DNA of 22,749 bases. It comes from a virus. The position numbers were made by a program, and so were the translations under genes. The notes under the pieces were generated by a model. That model searched no databases and had not been told where the DNA came from. It saw only the letters and a program-made list of their open reading frames with translations. The DNA lies in the IMG/VR virus record IMGVR_UViG_3300042691_007354, positions 1 through 22,749 of that record; one strand, given 5' to 3'. Below, in pieces: positions 1-8,791 of the stretch (position 1 is its first letter; every line of letters begins with the position of its first letter).

Positions 1-1
1 T

Positions 2-1486
2 TCTGAGTATAATATTGAAGACGATACAATGGCGGAGGATGATGCTGGCGGTGTAGGTGCCGGTGGCGAACCAGACTTTGATCCTAAGTCAATGACGGAT
101 GAAGAATTCCGCAAGCGTGAATCTGAATTAGTATCCGATGAAATCAAACCATATCGTTATGCGACATTGCCATTGATTAGTACTAAAGATTTTATTATTC
201 CTCACAAGAAACTTTATGCTGAAACCGATTGGCAAATTATTGATGAAGACTATGGTGCATCTGATCCAATGTTTGCTGAGTATACTGTTCCTTCCGGTGA
301 TGTATTATACTCGGAATATAAACAGACAAACTCTAAATTCATTCAATACCTAGTAAAAGAATTTGAATTGAAGCGTAATGCTGCTCAATTTGCTAGAGCA
401 CACGTTGCTAAAACAGGTGAGCTTGATATTGATAAAGTATTTGGTTATAAATTTAAAACAGATTTATTCAAGCGTGTTACTGTTGTTCCTGGTGGTAAGA
501 ATCATGGTATGGTAATGTTTATTGATTGGTCAGGTTCAATGACTGATATTATCAAACAAACAATTGAACAAACAATCGTGCTTGCAGACTTCTGCAAAAA
601 AGTAAATATCCCATTCCGAGTATTTGCTTTTTCAGACTCAAGTCAAAACGATAAAGGTAAAGATGTTGTTGCTATTAGAAAAACTAAATACTCACAACGA
701 GTTGGCGATTTATCGTTAGATAGTTATAGCACATATATGCTTGAACTATTATCTAATACTATGACAAGTGCTCAATATCATTATGCTCAGAAACGATTGT
801 TGCAGATTGGTCATGTATTTGGTCGTGTCCATCGCAGACATTATGTACCACACGGTTGGAATTTAAGCGGCACGCCTTTAAATGAGGCATTAGTATTTGC
901 TAATTACTATATTCCGGAATTTAAGGAAATGCACCGATTGGATATTGTAAATACAATTGTATTGACTGACGGTGAAGCAAATGAGACTGAAGAAATTATC
1001 GCACCTGACGGCCGCCGTAGACATATGAATTCAGTATATGAAATCGGCTGGAAAGGCAAAGCAAATACTGTTATTACAGATAAAGCAACAGGTAAAACCG
1101 GTTTTGCTAAACCTGGTCAGCCGTTAACAGCTGCTCTTTTAGATTTATTAAAGAATAGAACTGGAACTAATTTAGTTGGATATTATATTTTATCCGGTGT
1201 TTCTAAATATCGGATTAATAGTTTTATTGTAGGTCAGGGTATTATTAATGAGGATACTCATAATATTATTCAGAAAATTAGAAAAGAAAAGTTTTATGCG
1301 ATTAACTCTTATGTTTATGATAAATATTTTCTGGTTAAATCAGACGATTTAAATATTAATGACGAAGAATTAACCGTAAAATCAGATTCTTCTAAAAAGG
1401 ATATTCTAAAATCTTTTATGCAAAGTCAAAAATCAAAGATCGTGAACCGTGTACTTTTGAACAAGTTTATTGCAGAAATTGCTTGA
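2..1486 (+). CDS. cobT: CobT-like vWA-domain protein, 5' end outside window
   Basis: The reading frame is open to the left edge, so the gene starts upstream and position 2 is only its first complete codon; the ATG at 29 lies in an acidic, Gly-rich linker and is unlikely to be the start. The visible part (about 494 residues) has an acidic N-terminal stretch and then a von Willebrand A domain with a MIDAS metal site: DWSGS at 524-538, a conserved SGTPL threonine near 870 and LTDGE near 960. This is the architecture of CobT, the vWA subunit that pairs with AAA+ CobS in aerobic cobaltochelatase. The CobS partner lies directly downstream. In phages such pairs are annotated as cobalamin or porphyrin genes, but no CobN-like chelatase is visible, so a MoxR/vWA-type remodelling role is equally possible. 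Family call is firm; function is not. Confidence 0.8.
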   Translation, partial: SEYNIEDDTMAEDDAGGVGAGGEPDFDPKSMTDEEFRKRESELVSDEIKPYRYATLPLISTKDFIIPHKKLYAETDWQIIDEDYGASDPMFAEYTVPSGDVLYSEYKQTNSKFIQYLVKEFELKRNAAQFARAHVAKTGELDIDKVFGYKFKTDLFKRVTVVPGGKNHGMVMFIDWSGSMTDIIKQTIEQTIVLADFCKKVNIPFRVFAFSDSSQNDKGKDVVAIRKTKYSQRVGDLSLDSYSTYMLELLSNTMTSAQYHYAQKRLLQIGHVFGRVHRRHYVPHGWNLSGTPLNEALVFANYYIPEFKEMHRLDIVNTIVLTDGEANETEEIIAPDGRRRHMNSVYEIGWKGKANTVITDKATGKTGFAKPGQPLTAALLDLLKNRTGTNLVGYYILSGVSKYRINSFIVGQGIINEDTHNIIQKIRKEKFYAINSYVYDKYFLVKSDDLNINDEELTVKSDSSKKDILKSFMQSQKSKIVNRVLLNKFIAEIA

Positions 1487-1511
1487 CATCAAACGAAAAC
1501 GGTGTTATAAT
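1483..1511 (+). promoter_or_regulatory. sigma70-type promoter for cobS
   Basis: A perfect -35 box TTGACA (1483-1488) and a perfect -10 box TATAAT (1506-1511) are separated by 17 bases, with an extended -10 TG at 1503-1504. The -35 overlaps the stop codon of the upstream vWA gene. The start of cobS is 33 bases downstream of the -10. In T4-like phages such promoters are read early by unmodified host polymerase. This gives cobS its own transcription start even though it sits behind cobT. Confidence 0.85.
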
Positions 1512-1544
1512 TAATTGTTGAACAAACATTTTTAGGACTATATT

Positions 1545-2720
1545 ATGAAATCTGATAACCTCCAGAAACAACAACTTGTATCTGACTTAATTGGTGCTTT
1601 CGGCAAAACAGCATCCCGCAAAGATGTAATTGCATTCGTTAAGCAAAAAGACTTGAAGATGCCCAATTGGTTAATCAATGGTGCAGCATATCGAGAAGCT
1701 CGTGGTCTAATTAACCTTGACGCATTTGGTAGTGATAAAGTAAACAACATTCCAGCAAACCCTACTCCTGAGATTGAGGCAATGCCAGCATTACAAGCTC
1801 AGGTTGTACAACTCCGACAAAAACGTATGGTATCAGAAGTAGAAGATTTGGTTCCTATTAAAGACACAAATTATGTACCATTTGGTTTTTATAAAGACTT
1901 AGAATCAATTATTAAATCTAAAGTGTTTTATCCTGTATTCATTACTGGTCTTACTGGTAATGGTAAGACTACAATGGTAGAACAGGTTTGTTCTAAATTG
2001 AAGCGCGAATGTGTTCGTGTTAACGTATCAATCGAGACCGATGAGGATGACCTTGTAGGTGGTTCTACATTGATTGACGGTAACGTAACATTCCGTGAAG
2101 GTCCTGTTATTCTAGCTATGCGCCGTGGTGCTGTTTTGTTGATTGACGAAATTGATCGTGGTTCAAATAAGTTGATGTGTATTCAAGGTATTCTTGAAGG
2201 CAAGCCATACTTCAATAAAAAGAATGGCGATGTAATTCATCCTGCTCCTGGTTTTACAGTTATTGCTACAGCAAATACTAAAGGTCAAGGTTCAGATAGC
2301 GGCAAATATATTGCGGCACAAATTCTTGACGAAGCATTCTTAGAGCGTTTCCCAATCACAGTTGAACAAGAATATCCTTCAGCTAAAGTTGAACGTGCAA
2401 TCATTGTAAACAATATGGAACAACATAGTTGTTTAGATGAAGAATTTGCAGACAAACTTGTAACCTGGGCAGAGGTTATTCGTAAGACATATCTTGAAGA
2501 TGCAGTTGACGAATTGATTTCTACTCGACGCCTTGTTCATATTGTGAAGGCATTCTCAATGTTCAAAGATCGTCAAAAGGCAATTGAACTTTGTATTAAT
2601 CGTTTTGATTCAGATACAAAGAATGCGTTCTTAGACTTGTATAAGAAAATGGAAGCACCGGCAGAAGAACCAGTTGCACCGGTTCAAGAAAATGTTATAG
2701 ATGAAGATATCCCATTCTAA
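1545..2720 (+). CDS. cobS: CobS-like AAA+ ATPase
   Basis: A 391-residue AAA+ ATPase of the MoxR/CobS group. Visible motifs are Walker A GLTGNGKTT (135-143), Walker B VLLIDEID (197-204), sensor-1-like ATANT (241-245) and an ERF arginine-finger region (267-269). The first ~100 residues are a family-specific N-terminal region without a motif I recognise, and the C-terminus is acidic. CobS proteins form hexameric rings that work with a vWA partner (CobT) to drive metal insertion or to remodel a target. The partner is encoded immediately upstream, and its promoter lies across the gene boundary. The start at 1545 is supported by AGGA at 1534-1537. Whether the phage protein really acts on cobalamin or porphyrin is not shown by sequence. 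Confidence 0.87.
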   Translation: MKSDNLQKQQLVSDLIGAFGKTASRKDVIAFVKQKDLKMPNWLINGAAYREARGLINLDAFGSDKVNNIPANPTPEIEAMPALQAQVVQLRQKRMVSEVEDLVPIKDTNYVPFGFYKDLESIIKSKVFYPVFITGLTGNGKTTMVEQVCSKLKRECVRVNVSIETDEDDLVGGSTLIDGNVTFREGPVILAMRRGAVLLIDEIDRGSNKLMCIQGILEGKPYFNKKNGDVIHPAPGFTVIATANTKGQGSDSGKYIAAQILDEAFLERFPITVEQEYPSAKVERAIIVNNMEQHSCLDEEFADKLVTWAEVIRKTYLEDAVDELISTRRLVHIVKAFSMFKDRQKAIELCINRFDSDTKNAFLDLYKKMEAPAEEPVAPVQENVIDEDIPF

Positions 2721-2738
2721 GATATTTTTAATTTAACC

Positions 2739-2762
2739 AAAGGGCACAGTATTGTGCCCTTT
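2739..2762 (+). terminator. Rho-independent terminator after cobS
   Basis: A 9-bp stem, AAAGGGCAC (2739-2747) pairing with GTGCCCTTT (2754-2762), closes a 6-base loop. The 3' arm ends in a short T run. It lies 18 bases after the cobS stop and before the late promoter of the glycan cluster, so it separates the two transcription units. Confidence 0.8.
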
Positions 2763-2776
2763 TACCTTTCTCAGCA

Positions 2777-2784
2777 TATAAATA
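2777..2784 (+). promoter_or_regulatory. T4-type late promoter driving the glycan cluster
   Basis: An exact TATAAATA box, the T4 late promoter element recognised by gp55-programmed polymerase and activated by the gp45 clamp. It lies in the short gap between the cobS terminator and gmd, 33 bases before the gmd start. No sigma70 -35/-10 pair is visible in this gap. It is the only promoter I see before about 14.6 kb of tightly overlapping genes, so expression of the cluster late in infection is the simplest reading. Confidence 0.75.
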
Positions 2785-2817
2785 TAATTATATTATTAAT
2801 TCATTATAGGGATTGAA

Positions 2818-3825
2818 ATGAAGACAGCATTAATTACTGGCATCACAGGCCAAGACGGATCTTACCTTGCAGAACTATTACTCGAAAAGGGTTATATGGT
2901 TCATGGCATTATTAGACGTAGTTCGTCAATCAACACAGGTCGAATCGACCACATCTATAGTCACCCCAATTTAAAATTGCACTACGGTGACGTAACAGAT
3001 TCATTATCTATTATGAACATACTTAAGAAGTATGAACCAGATGAAATCTATAATTTAGCAGCACAAAGTCATGTTAAAGTTTCTTTTGAAACTCCTGAAT
3101 ATACTGCACAAGTTGATGCATTAGGAACATTGAAGATTCTTGAATCCGTTCGGTTATTAAACTTAGAACACAAGACAAAGATTTATCAAGCATCTACTTC
3201 AGAGCTTTATGGTCTAGTACAAGAAACTCCGCAAAAAGAAACAACCCCATTCTATCCGCGCTCACCCTATGGCGTAGCTAAACTATATGGATATTGGATC
3301 GTTAAAAACTATCGTGAATCTTACAATATGTTTGCTTGCTCGGGCATTCTATTTAATCACGAATCTCCTCGTCGTGGACATAATTTTGTTACAAAGAAAA
3401 TTGTAAATGGCATTGAAGCAGTTAGTGCTGGTCGTCAAGAGTGTTTGTATTTGGGTAATATACATGCTAAAAGAGATTGGGGACACGCAAAAGACTATGT
3501 TAACGCAATGTGGTTAATGTTGCAACAAGATACCCCTGACGATTTTGTTATTGCTACAGGCGAACAATATTCAGTAAAAGAGTTTGTTGAACGATGCGCG
3601 CCATTCTTTGGATTAAAAATTCGATGGGAAGGTGAAGGCCTTAACGAAGTAGGTATTGACACTATAACCAATAAAATTGTTGTTCGTGTGGATGAAAAAT
3701 ATTTCCGCCCTGCAGAAGTTGAAACTTTATTGGGAGATTCTACAAAAGCTAGAAGTGTGCTAGGTTGGGTTCCTGAGCATTCTTTCGATGATCTTGTTCA
3801 CGACATGTGTATGAATTTTGCGTAA
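2818..3825 (+). CDS. gmd: GDP-mannose 4,6-dehydratase
   Basis: This enzyme converts GDP-D-mannose to GDP-4-keto-6-deoxymannose, the shared precursor of GDP-fucose, GDP-colitose and related sugars. At 335 residues it is close to the usual family length. The extended-SDR fold is marked by the NADP-binding [13 protein letters not shown] (7-19). The catalytic set is in STSELYG (126-132, with Thr127 and Glu129) plus Tyr151 and Lys155 in YGVAK. The start is supported by AGGGAT about 10 bases upstream. It is the first gene behind the late promoter, and the next gene is the matching fucose synthase. No GDP-mannose-making gene is present, so the substrate must come from the host or from elsewhere in the genome. 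Confidence 0.95.
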   Translation: MKTALITGITGQDGSYLAELLLEKGYMVHGIIRRSSSINTGRIDHIYSHPNLKLHYGDVTDSLSIMNILKKYEPDEIYNLAAQSHVKVSFETPEYTAQVDALGTLKILESVRLLNLEHKTKIYQASTSELYGLVQETPQKETTPFYPRSPYGVAKLYGYWIVKNYRESYNMFACSGILFNHESPRRGHNFVTKKIVNGIEAVSAGRQECLYLGNIHAKRDWGHAKDYVNAMWLMLQQDTPDDFVIATGEQYSVKEFVERCAPFFGLKIRWEGEGLNEVGIDTITNKIVVRVDEKYFRPAEVETLLGDSTKARSVLGWVPEHSFDDLVHDMCMNFA

Positions 3826-3830
3826 ATAAA

Positions 3831-4766
3831 ATGGAAAAGAATAGTAAAATCTTTGTAGCTGGACACAGAGGCCTTGTTGGTTCAGCAATTGTTAAAAAAT
3901 TAAAAGAAGAAGGTTATACAAATTTTGTCCTTCGTACTAAATCTGAATTAGATTTGCGAGATCAACCTGCAGTTAAAAAATTCTTTAGTGAAGAAAAACC
4001 TGATTATGTATTTTTAGCTGCTGCTAAGGTTGGCGGCATTAATTGGAATTGGACTAATCCGGGTGAGTTCATTTATGACAATTTACAAATCCAGACTAAT
4101 GTTATTGATTCTGCATATCGTAATGGATGTAAAAAATTATTGTTTCTTGGATCAGCTTGTATCTACCCTAAGGTTGTCCCGCAACCGATTAAAGAAGAAT
4201 ACTTGTTAACAGCACCACTTGAGCCTACAAATGAGGGATATGCTTTAGCAAAAATTACCGGTTTGCGTATGTGTGAGTATTACAGACGGCAGTATGGATT
4301 CAATGCTATTAGTCTAATGCCTGCAAATTTATATGGACCCAATGATAATTTTATTCCAGAACACGGTCACGTAATTCCTGGTATTATTACTAAATTGTAT
4401 AACGCAATGCAGAATGGTGATAAGTCTATTGAATGTTGGGGAGATGGAACACCCACACGAGAATTTCTTTATGTAGATGATTTAGCAGATGCTTGTTATT
4501 GGACAATGTTAAATTACGACAAAGCTGAATTTATAAATGTAGGTAGCGATGAAGAATTAACTATTAAAGATCTTGCTGAAAAATTAAAAGATGCAATGGG
4601 GTTTAAGGGTGACATTATTTGGAACACTGATAAACCAAATGGTACTCCTAGACGTAAGATGGATAATAGTAAATTAAAAACACTTGGCTGGTCTGCGAAA
4701 ATATCTTTTACTGAAGGATTAAAACGGACTATTGATTGGTACAAACAACAAAAGGGTATGTTATGA
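3831..4766 (+). CDS. fcl: GDP-L-fucose synthase
   Basis: This bifunctional 3,5-epimerase/4-reductase converts GDP-4-keto-6-deoxymannose to GDP-L-fucose (Fcl/WcaG). The NADP-binding GHRGLVGSA is at 11-19, and all residues expected from the E. coli enzyme are in place: Ser108 and Cys110 in GSACIYP, Tyr137 and Lys141 in GYALAK, and His180 in the HVIPGI segment. At 312 residues it is near full family length. I chose the ATG at 3831; an upstream GTG at 3807 would overlap gmd and add residues foreign to the family. No good ribosome binding site is visible, so translation may be coupled to gmd. A related enzyme (ColC) makes GDP-colitose, and the ColD-like gene next door means a relaxed or dual role is possible. 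Confidence 0.93.
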   Translation: MEKNSKIFVAGHRGLVGSAIVKKLKEEGYTNFVLRTKSELDLRDQPAVKKFFSEEKPDYVFLAAAKVGGINWNWTNPGEFIYDNLQIQTNVIDSAYRNGCKKLLFLGSACIYPKVVPQPIKEEYLLTAPLEPTNEGYALAKITGLRMCEYYRRQYGFNAISLMPANLYGPNDNFIPEHGHVIPGIITKLYNAMQNGDKSIECWGDGTPTREFLYVDDLADACYWTMLNYDKAEFINVGSDEELTIKDLAEKLKDAMGFKGDIIWNTDKPNGTPRRKMDNSKLKTLGWSAKISFTEGLKRTIDWYKQQKGML

Positions 4767-5932
4767 GATGGCCTTTAATGGGTGAGACAATCACCTTCAC
4801 GGATAGATTAAAAATGGCGCACTTTGCTTTAACCGCAAAGAAATTCACCTTTGGCGAAAAAGTAAAACAGTTTGAAAATGAATGGAGCCAATGGTTAGGC
4901 GCAAAGCATTCATTGTATGTTTCTAGTGGAAGTACTGCGAACTTCTTATTGGTCGCCGCCGTAAAGGAATTATATAAATTAAAAACAGGTGATAAGGTTT
5001 TGTTGCCGGCCTGCACTTGGATGACCAATGTTGCACCTATTATGCAACTTGGACTTGAACCAGTATTCTGTGATATTAATTTAGATAATTTTAGTTTCGA
5101 TTTAGAAGAAGCTAAACTAATTGCGATTAAGCATGATATTAAAGCAGTGTTTATTACTCATTTATTGGGATTCTCTGCAGATAATGAAGGCATTAAACGT
5201 ATATTTCCCCGTGCATTAATTATAGATGACATTTGCGAATCGCATGGATGCCAATCCCCATACGGCGAAAAGCGAGGATCAAATAGTTTAGGCGCAACAT
5301 TTAGTTTCTATTTTGGTCACCATATGTCTACGGTTGAAGGTGGTATGGTTTCAACAAACAATACTAAATTATACGACCTAATGAAGTTGAAGCGTAGTCA
5401 TGGTATGGCGAGAGAATCAATTAACTTTGCAGACTATGCGAAGAAGTATCCTAAGATTGATAAGCAATTCTTGTTTGTTACAGATGGTTACAATTTTAGA
5501 AATCATGAAATTTGTGCAGTATTGGGTATATCTCAATTAAAGCGTTTGGATAAAATGGTTAATATTCGTAATAGAAACCACAATTTATTTACTAAAATTG
5601 TTGACAAATATCCTAATCTGTTTTATAATATTAAAAATCCTGAGACAATCAGTAGCTTTTGTTTCCCCTTCATTTGCAAATCTAATGAGATTATGCTCGC
5701 AATGAAAGATACATTTACTAAACACGGTATTGAATATAGACCTATTGTTGCAGGTAACTTATTAGCTCAACCTTTTCTAAAAGATTATAGTATTGAAACT
5801 ACAAAGAAAAGAACTAATGCAGATATTCTTCATACTCAAGGGGTGTACGTTGGTAACAATCATTTCGTCACTGAAGCAGATATGAAATTTTTAAACGAGG
5901 TAGTTGGAGAAATCAATGAAAAATTTAGGTGA
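4763..5932 (+). CDS. ColD-like GDP-4-keto-6-deoxymannose 3-dehydratase
   Basis: A DegT/DnrJ/EryC1-fold PLP enzyme of 389 residues, nearly the length of E. coli ColD. The position that holds the PLP-binding lysine in the aminotransferases is histidine here (SFYFGHHMST, His186), as in ColD, which removes the C3 hydroxyl of GDP-4-keto-6-deoxymannose using glutamate instead of transferring an amino group. VSSGSTAN (53-60) and the C-terminal IEYRPIVAGN and GVYVGNN segments also look ColD-like. It lacks the CYC cysteines of the Fe-S type relative at 9708. The start at 4763 overlaps the fcl stop (ATGA) and has AAAGGG six bases upstream; a TTG at 4736 is less likely. Sitting after gmd and fcl, it should compete with Fcl for the same intermediate. 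Substrate identity is inferred. Confidence 0.78.
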   Translation: MRWPLMGETITFTDRLKMAHFALTAKKFTFGEKVKQFENEWSQWLGAKHSLYVSSGSTANFLLVAAVKELYKLKTGDKVLLPACTWMTNVAPIMQLGLEPVFCDINLDNFSFDLEEAKLIAIKHDIKAVFITHLLGFSADNEGIKRIFPRALIIDDICESHGCQSPYGEKRGSNSLGATFSFYFGHHMSTVEGGMVSTNNTKLYDLMKLKRSHGMARESINFADYAKKYPKIDKQFLFVTDGYNFRNHEICAVLGISQLKRLDKMVNIRNRNHNLFTKIVDKYPNLFYNIKNPETISSFCFPFICKSNEIMLAMKDTFTKHGIEYRPIVAGNLLAQPFLKDYSIETTKKRTNADILHTQGVYVGNNHFVTEADMKFLNEVVGEINEKFR

Positions 5933-6293
5933 AAGTATTGAAGACATTATTAGCAGAACAGTTGGTAGTGTATTAGAAGATGTTAGGAATGCTGATCGAT
6001 GGAATCCATTAGTTATGCCAGATTCTACCTATATTGCTACAGACAATTTAGGTGAAGTTATTGAAAAGCTAGCAATCATTCACATTAGAATGTGGATGTT
6101 AGAAGATGCGATTCAAACAGCAAAATCAGATGAAGAGATTGCAGAACTAAAGCGCAAGTGTGATATTTGTTTTAAAGTTAAGCGTCCTAAGTATGTTCAA
6201 GCAATTAATGCTTTGGTTGAAGATGCAATTACAAATAACAAGTCTTTACGAGAAGATTCGGTAAAGTTATACAAAGGTGTTAATGATGAGTAA
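5916..6293 (+). CDS. Small helical protein, DUF4254-like
   Basis: A 125-residue, probably all-helical protein without signal peptide or membrane segment. The central stretch (LAIIHIRMWMLEDA, then EEIAELKRKCD) resembles the pattern of DUF4254, a small uncharacterised family often encoded beside glycosyltransferases in surface-polysaccharide clusters, where a similar segment reads roughly N-x-x-LW-x-x-ED followed by I-x-x-x-KR-x-ID. The match is from memory and partial. The start is ATG 5916 with GGAG at 5906-5909; a TTG at 5904 is possible. It overlaps both neighbours. No function is assigned; a structural or accessory role for the transferase that follows is a guess from position. Confidence 0.6.
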   Translation: MKNLGESIEDIISRTVGSVLEDVRNADRWNPLVMPDSTYIATDNLGEVIEKLAIIHIRMWMLEDAIQTAKSDEEIAELKRKCDICFKVKRPKYVQAINALVEDAITNNKSLREDSVKLYKGVNDE

Positions 6294-7209
6294 GATTGTT
6301 TTCTTCAATCACTTTCATAAAGGTGATCTACACACGCATAAAGAATTTATTCGTCATCTACAATTTGAATTGCCCGATGTTACGTTTGAATATATGCATA
6401 GCAATGCAGAAAAACTAACTGCAGAATTAAATATTCCTTTAGTAGGTTCCCCGTCTGAATTGAATAATAAAGAACCATTTTATTATGATGAAGATACAGA
6501 AACGTTATTCATTAATACTTGGGTCGGTTGTAATTGGGATGTGTTCTGCAAACACGGCGGCATTAACATGCACACCTTGTATGAACAATGGGAAGGCATT
6601 GTAGAACAAGTCAATGAAGTATTTGATGCAAATATTAAATTAAATGAAGAAAAAGAATCTTATTTGCCAAGAATTAAATCTGATTTGTTAAAGATTGATA
6701 AGATTGAAGATTACTTATTGACTGCGGATGAGGGTGTACGTAAAGTATTGATCTGTAATAATGCACCAATGTCTAATCAATCTTTCAAATCTGATATGAA
6801 AGAACACATTCTGCCTTTTGCAGAGATGTATCCAGACACACATTTTATATGTACTAATAAATTTGATACTGAAGGTCATGAGAATATTAAATTTACAGAT
6901 GATATAATTGGGCCGGTTGATGGTGGCGATCTACAAGAAATTTCATATCTAAGTAGAAACTGTGATGTTATTATTGGTAAAAATTCAGGCCCTTATGTTT
7001 TTTGCGAAACATATGATAACTACATGGATGATACTAAAACATTTATTTCTTTCAATACTAAACATCCTGATTACGAAGATGTACAAGAAACAATGTCAAA
7101 TGGCTTAAAATTGAAATGTTCTTATAAAGCTATTCCTATTTTAAGTAATGATCTAACAGAAAAAGATCACGAAAATATCATGGCGGCTCTTAATGAGGCG
7201 CTTGCATGA
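6286..7209 (+). CDS. Probable GT-B-type glycosyltransferase
   Basis: A 308-residue soluble protein with an N-terminal KIVFFNHFHKGDL segment like the start of a GT-B fold. The C-terminal half contains DLQEISYLSRNCDVIIGKNSG, reminiscent of the donor-binding region of GT9/heptosyltransferase-type enzymes, in which a series of L/I residues leads to a conserved xIGxxSG. The assignment rests on this pattern and on the cluster setting, so donor and acceptor are unknown. ATG 6286 is preferred (8 bases from AAAGG at 6273-6277), with ATG 6283 as an alternative. It overlaps the genes on both sides, consistent with translational coupling. Confidence 0.55.
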   Translation: MSKIVFFNHFHKGDLHTHKEFIRHLQFELPDVTFEYMHSNAEKLTAELNIPLVGSPSELNNKEPFYYDEDTETLFINTWVGCNWDVFCKHGGINMHTLYEQWEGIVEQVNEVFDANIKLNEEKESYLPRIKSDLLKIDKIEDYLLTADEGVRKVLICNNAPMSNQSFKSDMKEHILPFAEMYPDTHFICTNKFDTEGHENIKFTDDIIGPVDGGDLQEISYLSRNCDVIIGKNSGPYVFCETYDNYMDDTKTFISFNTKHPDYEDVQETMSNGLKLKCSYKAIPILSNDLTEKDHENIMAALNEALA

Positions 7210-8084
7210 AAAAGCTGGCTATTGGGTTTACTGATACACACGAGCATCTCGCTGCGTTTTTTATATTCTTATTAAGTACTCGATATGATTTAGAAGTTAT
7301 CGACACCAGAAAAGAAACTCCCGATATTCTTTTATTTGGTGACGATAATTTTGGTAAACGCAATTTAGATTTCTCCAGGAAAGATTGTACTAAGTTATTT
7401 TATACTGGAGAAAATCGTAGACCGGAAAACTTTGATTGTGACTATGCTATTAGCTTCGATCATAATTTTGAACCATGGCATTACAGATTACCATTATATG
7501 TAATTTATATGTGGGCGTTGGAAAATATCCATAACACAAAATATGATTTTAACTATATCTTTAATCCTAAGATTGAAGAAAAAACAGACTTTTGTTCTTT
7601 CGTAGTATCAAACCCTAACTGCACTGAACGTAATGAATTCTTTAAAGAGTTACACGCAGAAAAACATGTCGATAGTGCAGGTAAATTGTTTAATAATACA
7701 TCTGCAAATTTAGTTGGCGAAGCTGCTAAGATTGAATTTCTATCTAAACGAAAATTTAATATTTGTTTTGAACCATACTCACACCCGGGGTATGTAACAG
7801 AGAAAATTCTACATGCATTTTATGCAGGCACTGTTCCTATTTACTGGGGAAGCGAAACAATAAGTTCTGATTTTAATCCCGACGCATTCGTTAATGTGCA
7901 TGACTTTGATAGCTATTATGATGTAATTAAACATCTTGCATATTTGGATAGCAATAAACAAGCATATGATGCAATGGTAAATGCTCCTAAGTTTAGAAAC
8001 GGAATTCCCCCTTCATACATAATGCTCGACAATTTTCTAAATTGGTTTGATGCTGTTGTTTACAATAAAATTCTTAAACGATGA
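7206..8084 (+). CDS. GT10 alpha-1,3-fucosyltransferase
   Basis: A 292-residue member of glycosyltransferase family 10, which transfers L-fucose from GDP-fucose, usually in alpha-1,3 or alpha-1,4 linkage. Diagnostic stretches in order are GENRRPENFDCDYAISFD (68-85), FCSFVVSN (129-136), VDSAGKLFNN (155-164) and the signature block FNICFEPYSHPGYVTEK (184-200), followed by AGTVPIYWGS. The E/YVTEK residues bind GDP-fucose in characterised bacterial family members. No membrane anchor is visible, and C-terminal repeats like those of the H. pylori enzymes are absent. Together with gmd and fcl it makes a self-contained make-and-transfer fucose route. ATG overlaps the upstream stop (ATGA). The acceptor is unknown. 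Confidence 0.9.
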   Translation: MKKLAIGFTDTHEHLAAFFIFLLSTRYDLEVIDTRKETPDILLFGDDNFGKRNLDFSRKDCTKLFYTGENRRPENFDCDYAISFDHNFEPWHYRLPLYVIYMWALENIHNTKYDFNYIFNPKIEEKTDFCSFVVSNPNCTERNEFFKELHAEKHVDSAGKLFNNTSANLVGEAAKIEFLSKRKFNICFEPYSHPGYVTEKILHAFYAGTVPIYWGSETISSDFNPDAFVNVHDFDSYYDVIKHLAYLDSNKQAYDAMVNAPKFRNGIPPSYIMLDNFLNWFDAVVYNKILKR

Positions 8085-8791
8085 AAATACAAACATTTAT
8101 TTTCAACTGGCGCGGACAGTATGAAAAAACAAAAGAAAAACAAAAACAACTGAGTGCCATTGGGGTCGTGCCTGTCGTTATTAATAGTGACGACAATCAC
8201 CGTGAGGACGATCCTAATTGGCACAATATTGGCGAGGAAAGTTATTTTACTGCACAATTTTTGAAAGCGCTTGAATTGTTTGACGGCGACGCAATGTTCC
8301 ATATTCAAGCAGATGCTTCATATAGTAATTGGGCTGAAATTTATGCTGGCGCTGAAGAATGTTTTGATACTTATAATTGGGGTATCTATGCTCCTAATGT
8401 AGATTATACCTGGTATAGTTCTGACAGAACTGATCTTACATCTTTTGATTTAGATGAACCCCATTATAAAATGGTTGCTAATCCAGACTGTACTTGCTGG
8501 TTTATTCATAAAGACATAATCAATGAAGCTAATAACAGAGGTGTGGATTTTGCACCATATAAGATGGGTTGGAGTTTTGACATTGTTTATACTGCTTTAG
8601 GCTATCTTAATAAAAGACCAGTTATCCGAGATTACCGATATACTATTGACCATCCGCCCGGAACCAATTATAATAAAGATCAAGCTGAAATTGAGATGTA
8701 TTCCTTATACGCAGCTTTGCCTACTGATATTCAGCAAGCATTTAGAAGCATAAAACAAGATAAAGAACAATTGGCAAAATATTACGCATGA
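8081..8791 (+). CDS. Putative GT-A-type glycosyltransferase
   Basis: A 236-residue soluble protein beginning MKIQTFIFNWRGQYEKT, with FHIQADASY (near 70) where a GT-A enzyme would carry the metal-binding acidic motif. WFIHKDI and GWSFDIVY follow in the region usually near the acceptor site. This is a resemblance, not a named family match. Gene order supports the call: it lies between the fucosyltransferase and another transferase-like gene, with 4-base overlaps at both ends. The acidic motif is unusual (QADA instead of DxD). Moderate confidence as a transferase; the sugar cannot be assigned. Confidence 0.5.
   Translation: MKIQTFIFNWRGQYEKTKEKQKQLSAIGVVPVVINSDDNHREDDPNWHNIGEESYFTAQFLKALELFDGDAMFHIQADASYSNWAEIYAGAEECFDTYNWGIYAPNVDYTWYSSDRTDLTSFDLDEPHYKMVANPDCTCWFIHKDIINEANNRGVDFAPYKMGWSFDIVYTALGYLNKRPVIRDYRYTIDHPPGTNYNKDQAEIEMYSLYAALPTDIQQAFRSIKQDKEQLAKYYA

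Noticed and set aside
4736-4762. TTG start giving the ColD-like protein nine more residues
   Set aside because: The added residues lie deep in fcl and match no family start, while ATG 4763 has AAAGGG at ideal spacing and yields the ColD length.
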